Shown here one piece after another: positions 1-8,421 of a stretch of 64,000 nt of DNA. The notes under the pieces are model-generated. The model did no database searches, was not told where the DNA came from, and saw nothing but the letters and a program-made list of their open reading frames with translations. A program made the translations under genes and the position numbers. Position 1 is the stretch's first letter; every line of letters begins with the position of its first letter. Source of the stretch: Williamsia limnetica. GTDB lineage: Bacteria; Actinomycetota; Actinomycetes; Mycobacteriales; Mycobacteriaceae. The stretch lies in NCBI RefSeq assembly GCF_003217475.1, contig NZ_QJSP01000005.1, positions 62,001 through 126,000 on the forward strand, read 5' to 3'.

Positions 1-19
1 GACGATATCCGGCCAGTCG

Positions 20-1777
20 GTGCCGCTGCCGACGCTGATCGCCCTGATCGCGGCTGCGGTCGCCACGGTGGCGATCGGCACCTACGGGGTCCGGCTGGCC
101 CGCACCACCTCCGACTTCCTCGTCGCATCACGCAGTGTGGGATCGAACTGGAACGCCGCCGCGATCTCGGGCGAGTACCTCTCGGCGGCCTCGTTTCTCG
201 GGGTCGCCGGCCTCATCGCAAAATACGGTGCCGATGCGCTCTGGTACCCGATCGGGTTCACCGCCGGTTACGTGGGCCTGTTGCTGTTCGTCGCCGCCCC
301 GCTGCGAAGGTCGGGTGCCTATACCGTCCCCGACTTCGCAGAGTTCCGGCTGGGCTCCAAACGACTTCGTAAACTCGCCACCGGCGTTGTGGTGCTGATC
401 TGCATCCTCTATCTGGTACCCCAGCTTCAGGGTGCCGGCCTGACCCTCAACATCCTGCTGGGAGTGCCTGCGTGGGTCGGGGCGGTGGTGGTCGGCGTGA
501 TCGTCATCGCGAATGTCATCGGCGGCGGCATGCGGTCGATCACGTTCGTCCAGGCGTTTCAGTACTGGCTCAAACTCACCGCGATCGCGGTACCCGCGTT
601 GGTGCTCGCCATCCACTTCTACGGCGACGACCAGAAATTGGGGTCGGATGCACCGCCGACGGTGACCGAGCAGACCACGGTCGACGTCACCACCGATGTC
701 GTCGTACGGGTGTCGGGCGACCTACTGGTGGCCGCGACGGGTCGCATCGACGGTGACCAGGTCGCGGGTCCGGTGCGCCTGGGCCCCGGCGACCACGAGA
801 TCAGTGCAGGAACATCGCTGGAGCTCGCCGCAGGCTCCTCTGTGCCGGTGGTCGCAGGCGCGCCGGCCACCCACGACGAATGGGCGGCACCTGGATGGGG
901 TTTCGGCGGGAAACACCCGATGTATCAGGTCTATTCGCTGATCATCGGTATCTTCCTCGGCACGATGGGTCTACCGCATGTGCTGGTGCGGTTCTATACG
1001 AACCCGGACGGGCGGGCCGCCCGCGCGACCTCGCTGGCGGTGGTCGGTCTGCTGGCCGTCTTCTATCTCTTCCCGACCCTGCTCGGTGCGTTCGCCCGGC
1101 TGTGGGTTCCGCAGTTGCTGATCACCGGGGCGTCCGATGCCGCGGTGCTGCTGTTACCGGGGAGTGTGGTGTCCGGCATCGGTGGCCAGTTGCTGGCGGC
1201 GCTGGTGGCCGCGGGTGCGATCGCCGCCTTCCTCGCCACGTCGTCGGGTTTGCTCGTGAGTGTGGCAGGCGTCCTGAGCACCGACGTCCTGCGTGGTCGG
1301 GTCCGCGACTTCAGGATCGCCTCTTTGCTCGCCGGCATCGTTCCACTTCTGCTCGCGGTCGCGGTCACCTCCATCGATCTGTCCCGAACCGTCGGTTTGG
1401 TGTTCGCGGTTGCGGCCTCCACCCTGTGCCCGCTGTTGGTCCTCGGGATCTGGTGGCGCGGACTGACCGCGACCGGCGCCGCGGCAGGGCTGATCGTCGG
1501 TGGTGTGGTGGCAGGCGGGGCGGCGCTGGCGACGGCGGTGGGCGGCTTCTCTGAGAGCCTCCTCGGAGGTTGGCCGGCCGCGCTGGTCGGCTATCCGGCA
1601 GCGGTGAGCGTGCCGCTTGCCTTCGCGACGATGGTGGTGGTCAGCAAGATGACGGCGGCTCAGATCCCCGCCGATGTCGGTCGATTGTTCACCCGATTGC
1701 ATGCTCCCGAGGGTCTCGGCATGGGTAAGGACCGCGAATCGAACCTCAATCCCGGGGAGCGACCCCACTCGGAGTGA
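20..1777 (+). CDS. Sodium/solute symporter (SSS family), ActP paralogue, possibly 5'-truncated
   Basis: Polytopic inner-membrane protein of the sodium:solute symporter family, probably taking up a small carboxylate. Seen: about 13 hydrophobic segments and family blocks GEYLSAASFLG, GGGMRSITFVQAFQYW and GLPHVLVRFYTNP, all shared with the ActP paralogue at 2278. Between helices, at about residues 208-298, lies a hydrophilic insertion rich in Thr, Val and Asp that the downstream paralogue has only in short form. The GTG at 20 is the first start in view, but the frame is open back to base 2, so the true start may lie outside the window. The DUF485 gene follows 141 bp downstream. The substrate is inferred from neighbours only. 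Confidence 0.85.
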   Translation: MPLPTLIALIAAAVATVAIGTYGVRLARTTSDFLVASRSVGSNWNAAAISGEYLSAASFLGVAGLIAKYGADALWYPIGFTAGYVGLLLFVAAPLRRSGAYTVPDFAEFRLGSKRLRKLATGVVVLICILYLVPQLQGAGLTLNILLGVPAWVGAVVVGVIVIANVIGGGMRSITFVQAFQYWLKLTAIAVPALVLAIHFYGDDQKLGSDAPPTVTEQTTVDVTTDVVVRVSGDLLVAATGRIDGDQVAGPVRLGPGDHEISAGTSLELAAGSSVPVVAGAPATHDEWAAPGWGFGGKHPMYQVYSLIIGIFLGTMGLPHVLVRFYTNPDGRAARATSLAVVGLLAVFYLFPTLLGAFARLWVPQLLITGASDAAVLLLPGSVVSGIGGQLLAALVAAGAIAAFLATSSGLLVSVAGVLSTDVLRGRVRDFRIASLLAGIVPLLLAVAVTSIDLSRTVGLVFAVAASTLCPLLVLGIWWRGLTATGAAAGLIVGGVVAGGAALATAVGGFSESLLGGWPAALVGYPAAVSVPLAFATMVVVSKMTAAQIPADVGRLFTRLHAPEGLGMGKDRESNLNPGERPHSE

Positions 1778-1918
1778 GTGCCGTTCGTCGCAGATTTTCG
1801 ACCGTTCACCGCACAGATCGACAGCTCACCGTGTGAGCGCGGCCACATCATTTTGCTGTGATCCAGACCTCACTAACGTACGAACGAGTTCTAGATCCCT
1901 TCACACCAGGAGTCTCCC

Positions 1919-2281
1919 GTGACCACACCAGACCTGAGCCCGGAGGCGTCGCCACAGCGACCCGCCCCGGATGAGCAGGCGTTCATCGACATGCAGGCCA
2001 GTCCGGAGTTCCAGGATCTGCGCCGCAGGCTGCGCGTCTTCGTGTTTCCGCTGACGGCCTTCTTCCTTGCCTGGTACATGCTCTACGTCCTGTTGGCGAC
2101 CTACGCCACGGAGTTCATGGCCACCAAGGTCTGGGGCAACATCAACCTGGGCATCATCCTCGGACTCGGACAGTTCGTGTCGACGTTCGTCATCACCGCC
2201 GTCTATGTGCGGTTCGCCAACCGCGATCTCGATCCCCGTGCGGCCGCGATCCGCGACGAGCTGGAAGGCCCGCTGAAATGA
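1919..2281 (+). CDS. DUF485 (YjcH-like) small membrane protein
   Basis: 120-residue protein with a hydrophilic N-terminus (about 40 residues) and two transmembrane helices (about 42-64 and 78-100). This is the usual DUF485 layout; the family is encoded directly before acetate permease ActP. The GTG start is preceded by AGGAG at 1908-1912, six bases away. Its stop overlaps the actP start by four bases (ATGA at 2278-2281), which implies translational coupling. It probably helps assembly or regulation of the symporter; the molecular role of the family is not established. Confidence 0.88.
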   Translation: MTTPDLSPEASPQRPAPDEQAFIDMQASPEFQDLRRRLRVFVFPLTAFFLAWYMLYVLLATYATEFMATKVWGNINLGIILGLGQFVSTFVITAVYVRFANRDLDPRAAAIRDELEGPLK

Positions 2282-3912
2282 CCACACTCGCCGCAGATGC
2301 CGCCTCGGTCGGCAATCCCGCGCTCAACATCGCGATCTTCGTCGCATTCGTCGTCATCACCATGACGATCGTGATCCGGGCCAGCAAGACCACCAAAAAG
2401 GCCTCCGACTTTTACACCGGAGGCGGACAGTTCTCTGGTCCGCAGAACGGTTTCGCCATTGCCGGTGACTATCTATCGGCTGCCTCGTTCCTCGGAATCG
2501 CAGGAGCTATCGCTGTTTTCGGCTACGACGGCTTCCTGTACTCCGTCGGATTCCTCGTCGCCTGGCTGGTGGCGCTGCTCCTCGTCGCCGAATTGCTCCG
2601 TAACACGGGACGATTCACGATGGCAGACGTGCTGAGCTTCCGGCTCAAAGAACGTCCGGTCCGAATGGCAGCCGCGTTGTCGACGCTGACCGTGTCGCTG
2701 TTCTACCTGCTGGCCCAGATGGCCGGTGCCGGTGGGCTCGTCGCACTACTGCTCAACATCGACGGCAAGTTCGGCCAGGGCGTCGTCGTCGCCGTCGTCG
2801 GTGTCCTGATGATCGCGTACGTGCTCATCGGTGGCATGAAGGGCACCACGTACGTGCAGATGGTCAAAGCCGTCCTGCTCATCGCAGGTGCAGGTGTCAT
2901 GTTCGTCCTCGTCCTGTTCGCGGTGAAGGGCAACTTCTCGCAGCTCATCGCCGACGCGCAGGCCACGGTGAGTGGTTCGGCGAATGAGGCGGTCGCAGGT
3001 CGCGACATTGCTGCTCCGGGTGCGAAGTACGGCATCAGCGACATGTCGAAACTCGACTTCATCTCGCTCGGCATCGCACTGGTCCTCGGTACCGCCGGCC
3101 TGCCGCACGTCCTGATGCGCTTCTACACCGTCCCCACCGCCAAGGAAGCCCGCCGCTCCGTCACCTGGGCCATCGCCCTCATCGGCGCGTTCTACCTGTT
3201 CACCCTGGTGCTCGGGTACGGCGCAGCCAAGTCGGTCGGTCCGGACAAGATCCTCGCCGCACCAGGCAAGGAGAACTCGGCAGCACCACTGCTGGCGTTC
3301 GAACTCGGTGGCACGATCTTCCTGGCGGTGATCTCGGCGGTCGCGTTCGCGACGATCCTCGCCGTCGTAGCCGGCCTGGCGATCACCGCGTCGGCGTCCT
3401 TCGCCCACGACATCTACGCCAGCGTCATCAAGCGCGGCAACGCCACCGAGGAGCAGCAGGTCCGGGTCTCGCGGATCACGGTGGTCGTGATCGGTGTCAT
3501 CTCGATCGTCCTGGGCATCGCGGCCATGGGGCAGAACATCGCCTTCCTGGTGGCATTGGCCTTCGCCGTCGCCGCCTCGGCCAACCTGCCGACCCTGCTG
3601 TTCTCGCTGTTCTGGAAGCGGTTCAACACCACCGGTGCGCTGTTCAGCATCTACGGCGGTCTGATCACCTGCATCGGGCTGATCGTCATCTCGCCTGCGG
3701 TGTCGGGTAAGACGACCTCGATGTTCCCGGACGCCAACTTCGACTTCTTCCCGATGTCGAACCCGGGCATCGTCTCGATCCCCGCAGGCTTCCTCCTCGC
3801 GATCATCGGCACCTACATCGGTGGCCGCCGCAAGGAGAACGCCGCCAAGCAGGCCGAGATGGAGGTTCGCTCGCTCACAGGAGTGGGCGTGGAGAAGGCA
3901 GTCTCGCACTGA
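2278..3912 (+). CDS. actP: Cation/acetate symporter ActP
   Basis: 544-residue sodium:solute symporter that takes up acetate and similar short monocarboxylates. Seen: about 13 transmembrane helices, the SSS signature blocks GDYLSAASFLGIAG, LIGGMKGTTYVQMVKA and GTAGLPHVLMRFYTVP, and an N-terminal TKKASDFYTGGG segment typical of ActP. It overlaps the DUF485 gene by ATGA. The length matches the family (about 550). The paralogue at 20-1777 shares the same blocks, so this is a tandem pair with a DUF485 gene between. A strong hairpin at 4113-4150 lies downstream. Confidence 0.9.
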   Translation: MTTLAADAASVGNPALNIAIFVAFVVITMTIVIRASKTTKKASDFYTGGGQFSGPQNGFAIAGDYLSAASFLGIAGAIAVFGYDGFLYSVGFLVAWLVALLLVAELLRNTGRFTMADVLSFRLKERPVRMAAALSTLTVSLFYLLAQMAGAGGLVALLLNIDGKFGQGVVVAVVGVLMIAYVLIGGMKGTTYVQMVKAVLLIAGAGVMFVLVLFAVKGNFSQLIADAQATVSGSANEAVAGRDIAAPGAKYGISDMSKLDFISLGIALVLGTAGLPHVLMRFYTVPTAKEARRSVTWAIALIGAFYLFTLVLGYGAAKSVGPDKILAAPGKENSAAPLLAFELGGTIFLAVISAVAFATILAVVAGLAITASASFAHDIYASVIKRGNATEEQQVRVSRITVVVIGVISIVLGIAAMGQNIAFLVALAFAVAASANLPTLLFSLFWKRFNTTGALFSIYGGLITCIGLIVISPAVSGKTTSMFPDANFDFFPMSNPGIVSIPAGFLLAIIGTYIGGRRKENAAKQAEMEVRSLTGVGVEKAVSH

Positions 3913-3983
3913 GTCTTTTGCTCGCTCCGCTCGCTTTGTCGGATGTGGCCATCAGGCGGTTGTTCTTCCCTTCTCCTCACCTC

Positions 3984-4110
3984 GCTGCGCTCGTTCGTCG
4001 GCAGTCCAGAACAACCGCGGCCACGTCCTCCGAAAAGACCCCGCCCCACCATCAGCACAGCTGCGCTCGTTCATCGGAAGTCCAGAACAACCGCGGCCAC
4101 GTCCTCCGAC
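3984..4110 (+). repeat. Two 51-bp direct repeats downstream of actP
   Basis: The 51-bp unit at 3984-4034 recurs at 4060-4110 with two mismatches (period 76 bp). Each unit contains AGAACAACCGCGGCCACGTC. The inverse of its core (CGGTTGTTCT) also occurs at 3957-3966 and 4150-4159, so the units can pair with either flank. The stretch 3913-4159 has no convincing gene; it holds these repeats and the terminator-like hairpin between convergent actP and the TSUP gene. Confidence 0.8.
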
Positions 4111-4112
4111 AA

Positions 4113-4150
4113 AATCCGGCCTCACCATTCAAAGCTGGTGGGGCCGGATT
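4113..4150. terminator. Strong bidirectional hairpin between convergent genes
   Basis: 15-bp arms at 4113-4127 and 4136-4150 are perfectly complementary apart from one G:T pair, around an 8-base loop. Position between the convergent ends of actP and the TSUP gene fits a bidirectional transcription terminator. There is no long T tract, as is common for actinobacterial terminators. Confidence 0.7.
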
Positions 4151-4159
4151 CGGTTGTTC

Positions 4160-4945
4160 TCAAGCTAATAGGCGCCACAGCCCGATGATGCCGACGATCA
4201 CGATCACCGCGCGTAGTGCGGTGGGGGAGAGTTTGCGCCCGTACTTGGCGCCGACCACGCCGCCGAGCAGCGATCCGAGCGCGATGAGACCGGCAGCGAC
4301 CCAGTTGATCCGGTCGAATGCGACGATCGTGTAGGCCAGGGCGGCAACCACATTGACCAGCAGTGACAGCAGGTTCTTGGCAGCATTGAGACGCTGGATC
4401 TTGTCGTTGACGATGACGCCCATCGCACCCATCAGCAGGATTCCCTGGGCTGCGGTGAAATAGCCGCCGTAGATGCCGACGAGAAACGTCGAGCCGGTCA
4501 ACAAACCAGTCCGCTTCGGCCCGAGAAAAGCGTCGTGCAGATCATCGGGATCAGCGACCATCCGCTTCGCCGTCCACCGCTGGATGCGGGTCTGCATCAC
4601 GACGAGGATCAACGCCAGGACCAGCAGTACCGGGACGATCGTCTCGAACGCCTTCTCGGGGAGGTGCAGCAACAACCAGCTACCGATGATCGCGCCGACC
4701 AACGACGCCGGGATCTGCCACTTCAGTCGCGGCCATTGCCCGGCCAGCTCGCGCCGGTAACCCCAGGTCCCGGAGACACCACCGGCGACGAGGCCGACGG
4801 CGTTCGTCATGGTGGCCGCCACCGGAGGGAATCCGAAGGCGACCAGCGTGGGGAAGGTGATCAGGGTGCCGCTGCCGACCACGGCGTTGATGGCCCCGGC
4901 GCCGACACCGGCGAACAAGATCGCCAACACTTCCCAGATCGACAT
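4160..4945 (-). CDS. TSUP (TauE/SafE) family anion permease
   Basis: 261-residue membrane protein with about eight helices. The N-terminal block FAGVGAGAINAVVGSGTLITFP and the repeated second half (VGIYGGYFTAAQGILLM) are characteristic of the TauE/SafE/YfcA family, which moves sulfite, sulfonates or other anions across the inner membrane. The ATG start lies 65 bp from the divergent unknown gene at 5011. No sulfur-metabolism gene is adjacent, so the substrate cannot be assigned. Confidence 0.88.
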   Translation of the reverse strand: MSIWEVLAILFAGVGAGAINAVVGSGTLITFPTLVAFGFPPVAATMTNAVGLVAGGVSGTWGYRRELAGQWPRLKWQIPASLVGAIIGSWLLLHLPEKAFETIVPVLLVLALILVVMQTRIQRWTAKRMVADPDDLHDAFLGPKRTGLLTGSTFLVGIYGGYFTAAQGILLMGAMGVIVNDKIQRLNAAKNLLSLLVNVVAALAYTIVAFDRINWVAAGLIALGSLLGGVVGAKYGRKLSPTALRAVIVIVGIIGLWRLLA

Positions 4946-5010
4946 TGGTATACCGTGCCACGCGCGGTTTCGGCCGCACCAATCGCCCGACTCGGCTTCA
5001 CTGGTGCGTG

Positions 5011-5688
5011 ATGAACTACGACGTCACGGTGACCGATGACAATTTGTCGGCTCGGCCGCAGGACTATCCCGGCAGACCGGTACCCGGCATCGGGCTGCTC
5101 CTCGACGGTCGGTTCTCGACCGCAAAGGGCGTAGATGATCTGACCACAGCTCTTCGCCGGCACGGTCTGACCGACCTCGCCGGCCGCACTGCGGTACTCG
5201 CTGTCGGTTCCAATGCCTGTGCGGCGGTGATCCTGCGGAAGCTGGAGTCGGTGGGCGTCGATTCCGCGGTGCCGTTCCTGACGGGTGCCGCTACCGATAT
5301 TTCTGTGGGGCACAGCGCGCACCGCAGCGTCGCCGGTTTCATCCCAGCTGCGCCGTATGCCACCGTCGGCGCCCGAAGAATCCTCACGGCCACCATGTTC
5401 ACGGGCGATCAACTCGCGGCGATCGATGCAACCGAGCCCAACTACCGGCGCATCACTGTGGCCTGTGATCTGCGTGGGGAAGGCAGGGCGGAGCTGTACG
5501 TGTCCCGGTGGGGCATCATCGCACCGCCGGGAGGTTCAGTTCTGCCCCTGATGTCGCAAGCAGAACTCTTCGACCGATTGAGCGAAGGATGCCGGGGATT
5601 CGGGCAGGCCCGGGCGGACCCCGACCCCCGGGCGGTCGCCGACCTCCTCGACGAGCAGGGCTGGGCGCGGGACTCTGGTCTGGGGTGA
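5011..5688 (+). CDS. Unknown protein with gamma-glutamylcyclotransferase-like motifs
   Basis: 225 residues from ATG 5011; an in-frame start at 4945 would overlap the divergent TSUP start and adds a segment without domain character, so 5011 is preferred. The middle holds LAVGSNACAAVIL, VGHSAHRSVAGFIPAAP and LAAIDATEPNYRRI. This order (GSN block, then SAHR with a proline-rich loop, then a LDATEPNY-like block) recalls gamma-glutamylcyclotransferase-fold proteins, but I cannot confirm the catalytic Glu. Soluble, no signal peptide. Function unassigned. Confidence 0.65.
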   Translation: MNYDVTVTDDNLSARPQDYPGRPVPGIGLLLDGRFSTAKGVDDLTTALRRHGLTDLAGRTAVLAVGSNACAAVILRKLESVGVDSAVPFLTGAATDISVGHSAHRSVAGFIPAAPYATVGARRILTATMFTGDQLAAIDATEPNYRRITVACDLRGEGRAELYVSRWGIIAPPGGSVLPLMSQAELFDRLSEGCRGFGQARADPDPRAVADLLDEQGWARDSGLG

Positions 5689-5747
5689 ACTAACCTCGCG
5701 AGTGTTGCTATGTCCGTCCACGCGTATCGGAAGAGGAGGTGATCGGT

Positions 5748-6281
5748 GTGGCTTGGCTGATCGTCGCTGCTGCGGTGGCGTTCGCGGTGCTGACACTGCT
5801 CGGCTTTCTCTGGTTCGCTTACGACTCGAACAAGAGGGTGCGCAGGTTCGCCAACTCGACCGATCTCGTACCGGGTAAACCCGGCCGCGCGCCGGCGGAG
5901 TGGAGAAAGTCACCGGAACCGGAAGCCCTGCTCCATCGCCGGATCCGGTATGCCATGGGTCTGGTCTACGAGAATCCGTCCCTGCGCAACGACGTCGACC
6001 TGCGCGCCGCACGAGAACGACTGGACGATGCAGTATTCGTCCTGGCTGACGAGCTGATCGCCGCCGCCGGTGCCCCCGACCGGGACGCCGACGAGTTCCG
6101 GAGGATCGGGTGGGCCGTGCGCTGGCTGGAGCTCCTGCCCGGCGAACTGTATTACGCGCAGAAGGCGCAAGCGCTGGTCAAGATCGACGCCGCGATCGCG
6201 AACCTGCGTGACCCCGCTGAGCCGCCGCCCGTCGAACCCGAGAATCCGGACGACCCGGACGATCCGGACTACAAGGCCTGA
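5748..6281 (+). CDS. Single-pass membrane protein, unknown
   Basis: GTG at 5748 is chosen because AGGAGG at 5734-5739 lies eight bases upstream; an in-frame GTG at 5739 would overlap that site. About 177 residues: one N-terminal hydrophobic helix ([20 protein letters not shown]), a charged linker, then a helical soluble domain with [20 protein letters not shown] and a Pro/Asp/Glu-rich tail. Topology suggests a membrane-anchored cytoplasmic domain. No family recognised. The 3' end overlaps the convergent oxidoreductase gene by 13 bp. Confidence 0.65.
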   Translation: MAWLIVAAAVAFAVLTLLGFLWFAYDSNKRVRRFANSTDLVPGKPGRAPAEWRKSPEPEALLHRRIRYAMGLVYENPSLRNDVDLRAARERLDDAVFVLADELIAAAGAPDRDADEFRRIGWAVRWLELLPGELYYAQKAQALVKIDAAIANLRDPAEPPPVEPENPDDPDDPDYKA

Positions 6282-7378
6282 TCCGCAGAGAGCGAGCCGA
6301 CGACCTCGGCGATGGCCAGACACGAGGTGAGGCCGGGGGACTCGAAGCCGAACAGGTTGATCAGTCCGACGATCCCGTGGTCGGATGAGCCCTGGATCAT
6401 GAAGTCGGCGTTCGGTTCGCCGCGACCGGAGAGCTTGGGCCGGATACCGGAGTACGCCGGGCTCAGTGCTTCATCGGGTAGTCCTGGCCAGTACTTTCGG
6501 ATCTCGGCGTAGAACGCATCCGCTCGGCCTGCGTCGACGGTGTAGTCGACAGCCTCGATCCACTCGACGTCCGGCCCGAACCGCGCCTGGCCGGCGAGGT
6601 CGAGGGTGAGGTGTACTCCCAGGCCGCCGCCGGCGGGAACCGGGTACACGAGATGGGAAAACGGGGCCCGCCCATGAGTGAGCGAGTAGTAGTTCCCTTT
6701 GGCCAGAACGCGTCTCGGTATCCGATCGACTGGATACCCGGTGATCGCCTGCGCGACATCCCACGCGCCGAGGCCTGCGCAGTTGATCACGGTGCCACAC
6801 CGAACCGGAGTTCCGTCGAGGTCGATCTCGGGTAGTCCATCGACCACGCGGCCCGATGTCACCGTCGTGCGCAATACGGTCGCGGCGCCCGCGTCGCCGG
6901 CGTCGCGATGCAGGGACGCCATCAGTCCATGGCTGTCGACGATGCCGGTCGACGGTGACAGGAGTGCCTCCAGGGCAACGAGATCAGGTTCGAGGTCGGC
7001 GAGTTCGGCGGCTTCGACCCGGCGCAGATCATGCACACCGTTCGCGGCGGCCCGGGCCTTGATCGCGGTGAGTTCGGCGACCTGTCCGTAATCGGTGGCG
7101 ACGATGAGTTTGCCCAACCTGCGGTGTTCGACAGAGCGCTCGGAGCAATAGTCGTACAGCAACTCTCGGCCCCGCACGCACAGCTGCGCCTTCGCGCTCC
7201 CGACCGGATAATAGATTCCGGCGTGGATCACCTCGGAGTTGCGGGAACTCGTCTGTGTCCCGATCGCATCTTCTGCGTCGACGATGACGACCTCCCGACC
7301 GCGGAGGGCGAGTTCTCTGGCCACGGCCAGCCCGATCACGCCGGCACCGATCACCAGGCAATCGAGTGTCTCGGCCAC
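6269..7378 (-). CDS. lhgO: L-2-hydroxyglutarate oxidase-like FAD-dependent oxidoreductase
   Basis: 369 residues. An N-terminal FAD-binding Rossmann motif ([20 protein letters not shown], residues 8-27) is followed by [20 protein letters not shown], the hallmark of the L-2-hydroxyglutarate dehydrogenase/oxidase group of the DAO superfamily. The C-terminal block [10 protein letters not shown] is also typical. It would oxidise L-2-hydroxyglutarate (or a related 2-hydroxyacid) to 2-oxoglutarate, a metabolite-repair step. It is monocistronic, divergent from the hydrolase at 7545. Substrate is by family only. Confidence 0.8.
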   Translation of the reverse strand: MAETLDCLVIGAGVIGLAVARELALRGREVVIVDAEDAIGTQTSSRNSEVIHAGIYYPVGSAKAQLCVRGRELLYDYCSERSVEHRRLGKLIVATDYGQVAELTAIKARAAANGVHDLRRVEAAELADLEPDLVALEALLSPSTGIVDSHGLMASLHRDAGDAGAATVLRTTVTSGRVVDGLPEIDLDGTPVRCGTVINCAGLGAWDVAQAITGYPVDRIPRRVLAKGNYYSLTHGRAPFSHLVYPVPAGGGLGVHLTLDLAGQARFGPDVEWIEAVDYTVDAGRADAFYAEIRKYWPGLPDEALSPAYSGIRPKLSGRGEPNADFMIQGSSDHGIVGLINLFGFESPGLTSCLAIAEVVGSLSADQAL

Positions 7379-7544
7379 GGGCGTTCACCTCTGCGTTTCT
7401 TCTCGCCGGCGACGTCGTCCGGTCTCGGGTACCGCCCTGAGAATACGCCGTACGCTGCGAATGCCGTGGCCACCGAATGATGGCGCCTGACGCTGCCGGC
7501 TCGCTATCGTCGTGGCAACCGGCGAGTCAAGAGGAGGGCGAGGC

Positions 7545-8411
7545 ATGGGCGAGCCACAGTTGCTGACTGCCAACGGCGTGAATCTGTGTGCGCAGTCTTT
7601 CGGTGACCACCGCGATCCCGCGGTATTGCTGATCGGTGGGGCCGGGTGTGCGATGGACTACTGGGCCGTCGACTTCTGCGATCAACTCGCGACAGCCGGC
7701 CGTTTCGTCATCCGGTACGACCTGCGTGACACCGGCCGGTCCGTCGACTATCCGCCCGGGGAGCCGACCTACACCTCGCGTGACCTGGCCGGTGACGCGA
7801 TCGGAGTGCTCGACGCCCTGGGCGTCACCGCGGGGCACATCGTCGGGATCTCCATGGGTGGCGGTCTCGCTCAACTGTTGTCGCTGACCAACCCTGACCG
7901 CGTCGCGTCGTTGACCTTGCTCTCGACCACGGCGATCGGTCCGGTCGGCGACGAACTACCCGGACCGAGCGCCGCTCTCGCCGAGCATTTCGGCGATCCT
8001 CCGACTGAACCGAAGTGGCGCGACAACGCGGCGGTGATCGACTACCTGGTGGAGGATCTGCGCGCATACGCAGGAACGCTTCCGGCGGACGAGTTCGCCC
8101 TTCGCGAGCTGGTGCAGACAATCGTGCTACGCACCAACAACATCGAGTCGAGTGTGAAGAACCACGCGATGCTGCCGGACGACAAGGCGTTGCCGGTGCT
8201 GCGGATGTCGGCGATCGCGGCACCGACGTTGATCATGCACGGCACCGCCGATCCGCTGTTCCCCATCGAGCACGGGCATGCCCTGGCGAGAGCGATCCCC
8301 GACGCGAGATTCGTTGCGTTGGAGGGGGTAGGGCACGAGGTGCCACCGAGAGCGCTGTGGCCCCAGGTGATCGGGGAACTCATCCGGCATACCGCAGCTG
8401 CCGTCGAGTGA
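7545..8411 (+). CDS. Alpha/beta hydrolase (esterase-like)
   Basis: 288 residues from ATG 7545, chosen for GAGGAGG at 7531-7537 seven bases upstream; an in-frame GTG at 7512 has no such site. Seen: oxyanion-region GGAGCAMDYW, RYDLRDTGRS, nucleophile elbow GISMGGG (Ser), a late Asp in MHGTADPLFP, and His in GVGHEVPP. The catalytic triad is complete, as in RdmC-like methylesterases and related small-molecule hydrolases. It converges on the ornithine monooxygenase (11 bp gap), so it is probably not part of the siderophore operon. Confidence 0.8.
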   Translation: MGEPQLLTANGVNLCAQSFGDHRDPAVLLIGGAGCAMDYWAVDFCDQLATAGRFVIRYDLRDTGRSVDYPPGEPTYTSRDLAGDAIGVLDALGVTAGHIVGISMGGGLAQLLSLTNPDRVASLTLLSTTAIGPVGDELPGPSAALAEHFGDPPTEPKWRDNAAVIDYLVEDLRAYAGTLPADEFALRELVQTIVLRTNNIESSVKNHAMLPDDKALPVLRMSAIAAPTLIMHGTADPLFPIEHGHALARAIPDARFVALEGVGHEVPPRALWPQVIGELIRHTAAAVE

Positions 8412-8421
8412 GGCCCACGGT

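Noticed and set aside
1824-1838. GCTCAC-CGT-GTGAGC palindrome upstream of the DUF485 gene
   Set aside because: Short arms, no ordered relation to a promoter and no known site; a CRP/GlxR site was considered, but the half-site spacing is wrong.
2746-3909. 387-residue open frame on the minus strand
   Set aside because: Exact antisense of actP; Asp/Arg/His-rich composition typical of a shadow frame in GC-rich DNA, no motifs.
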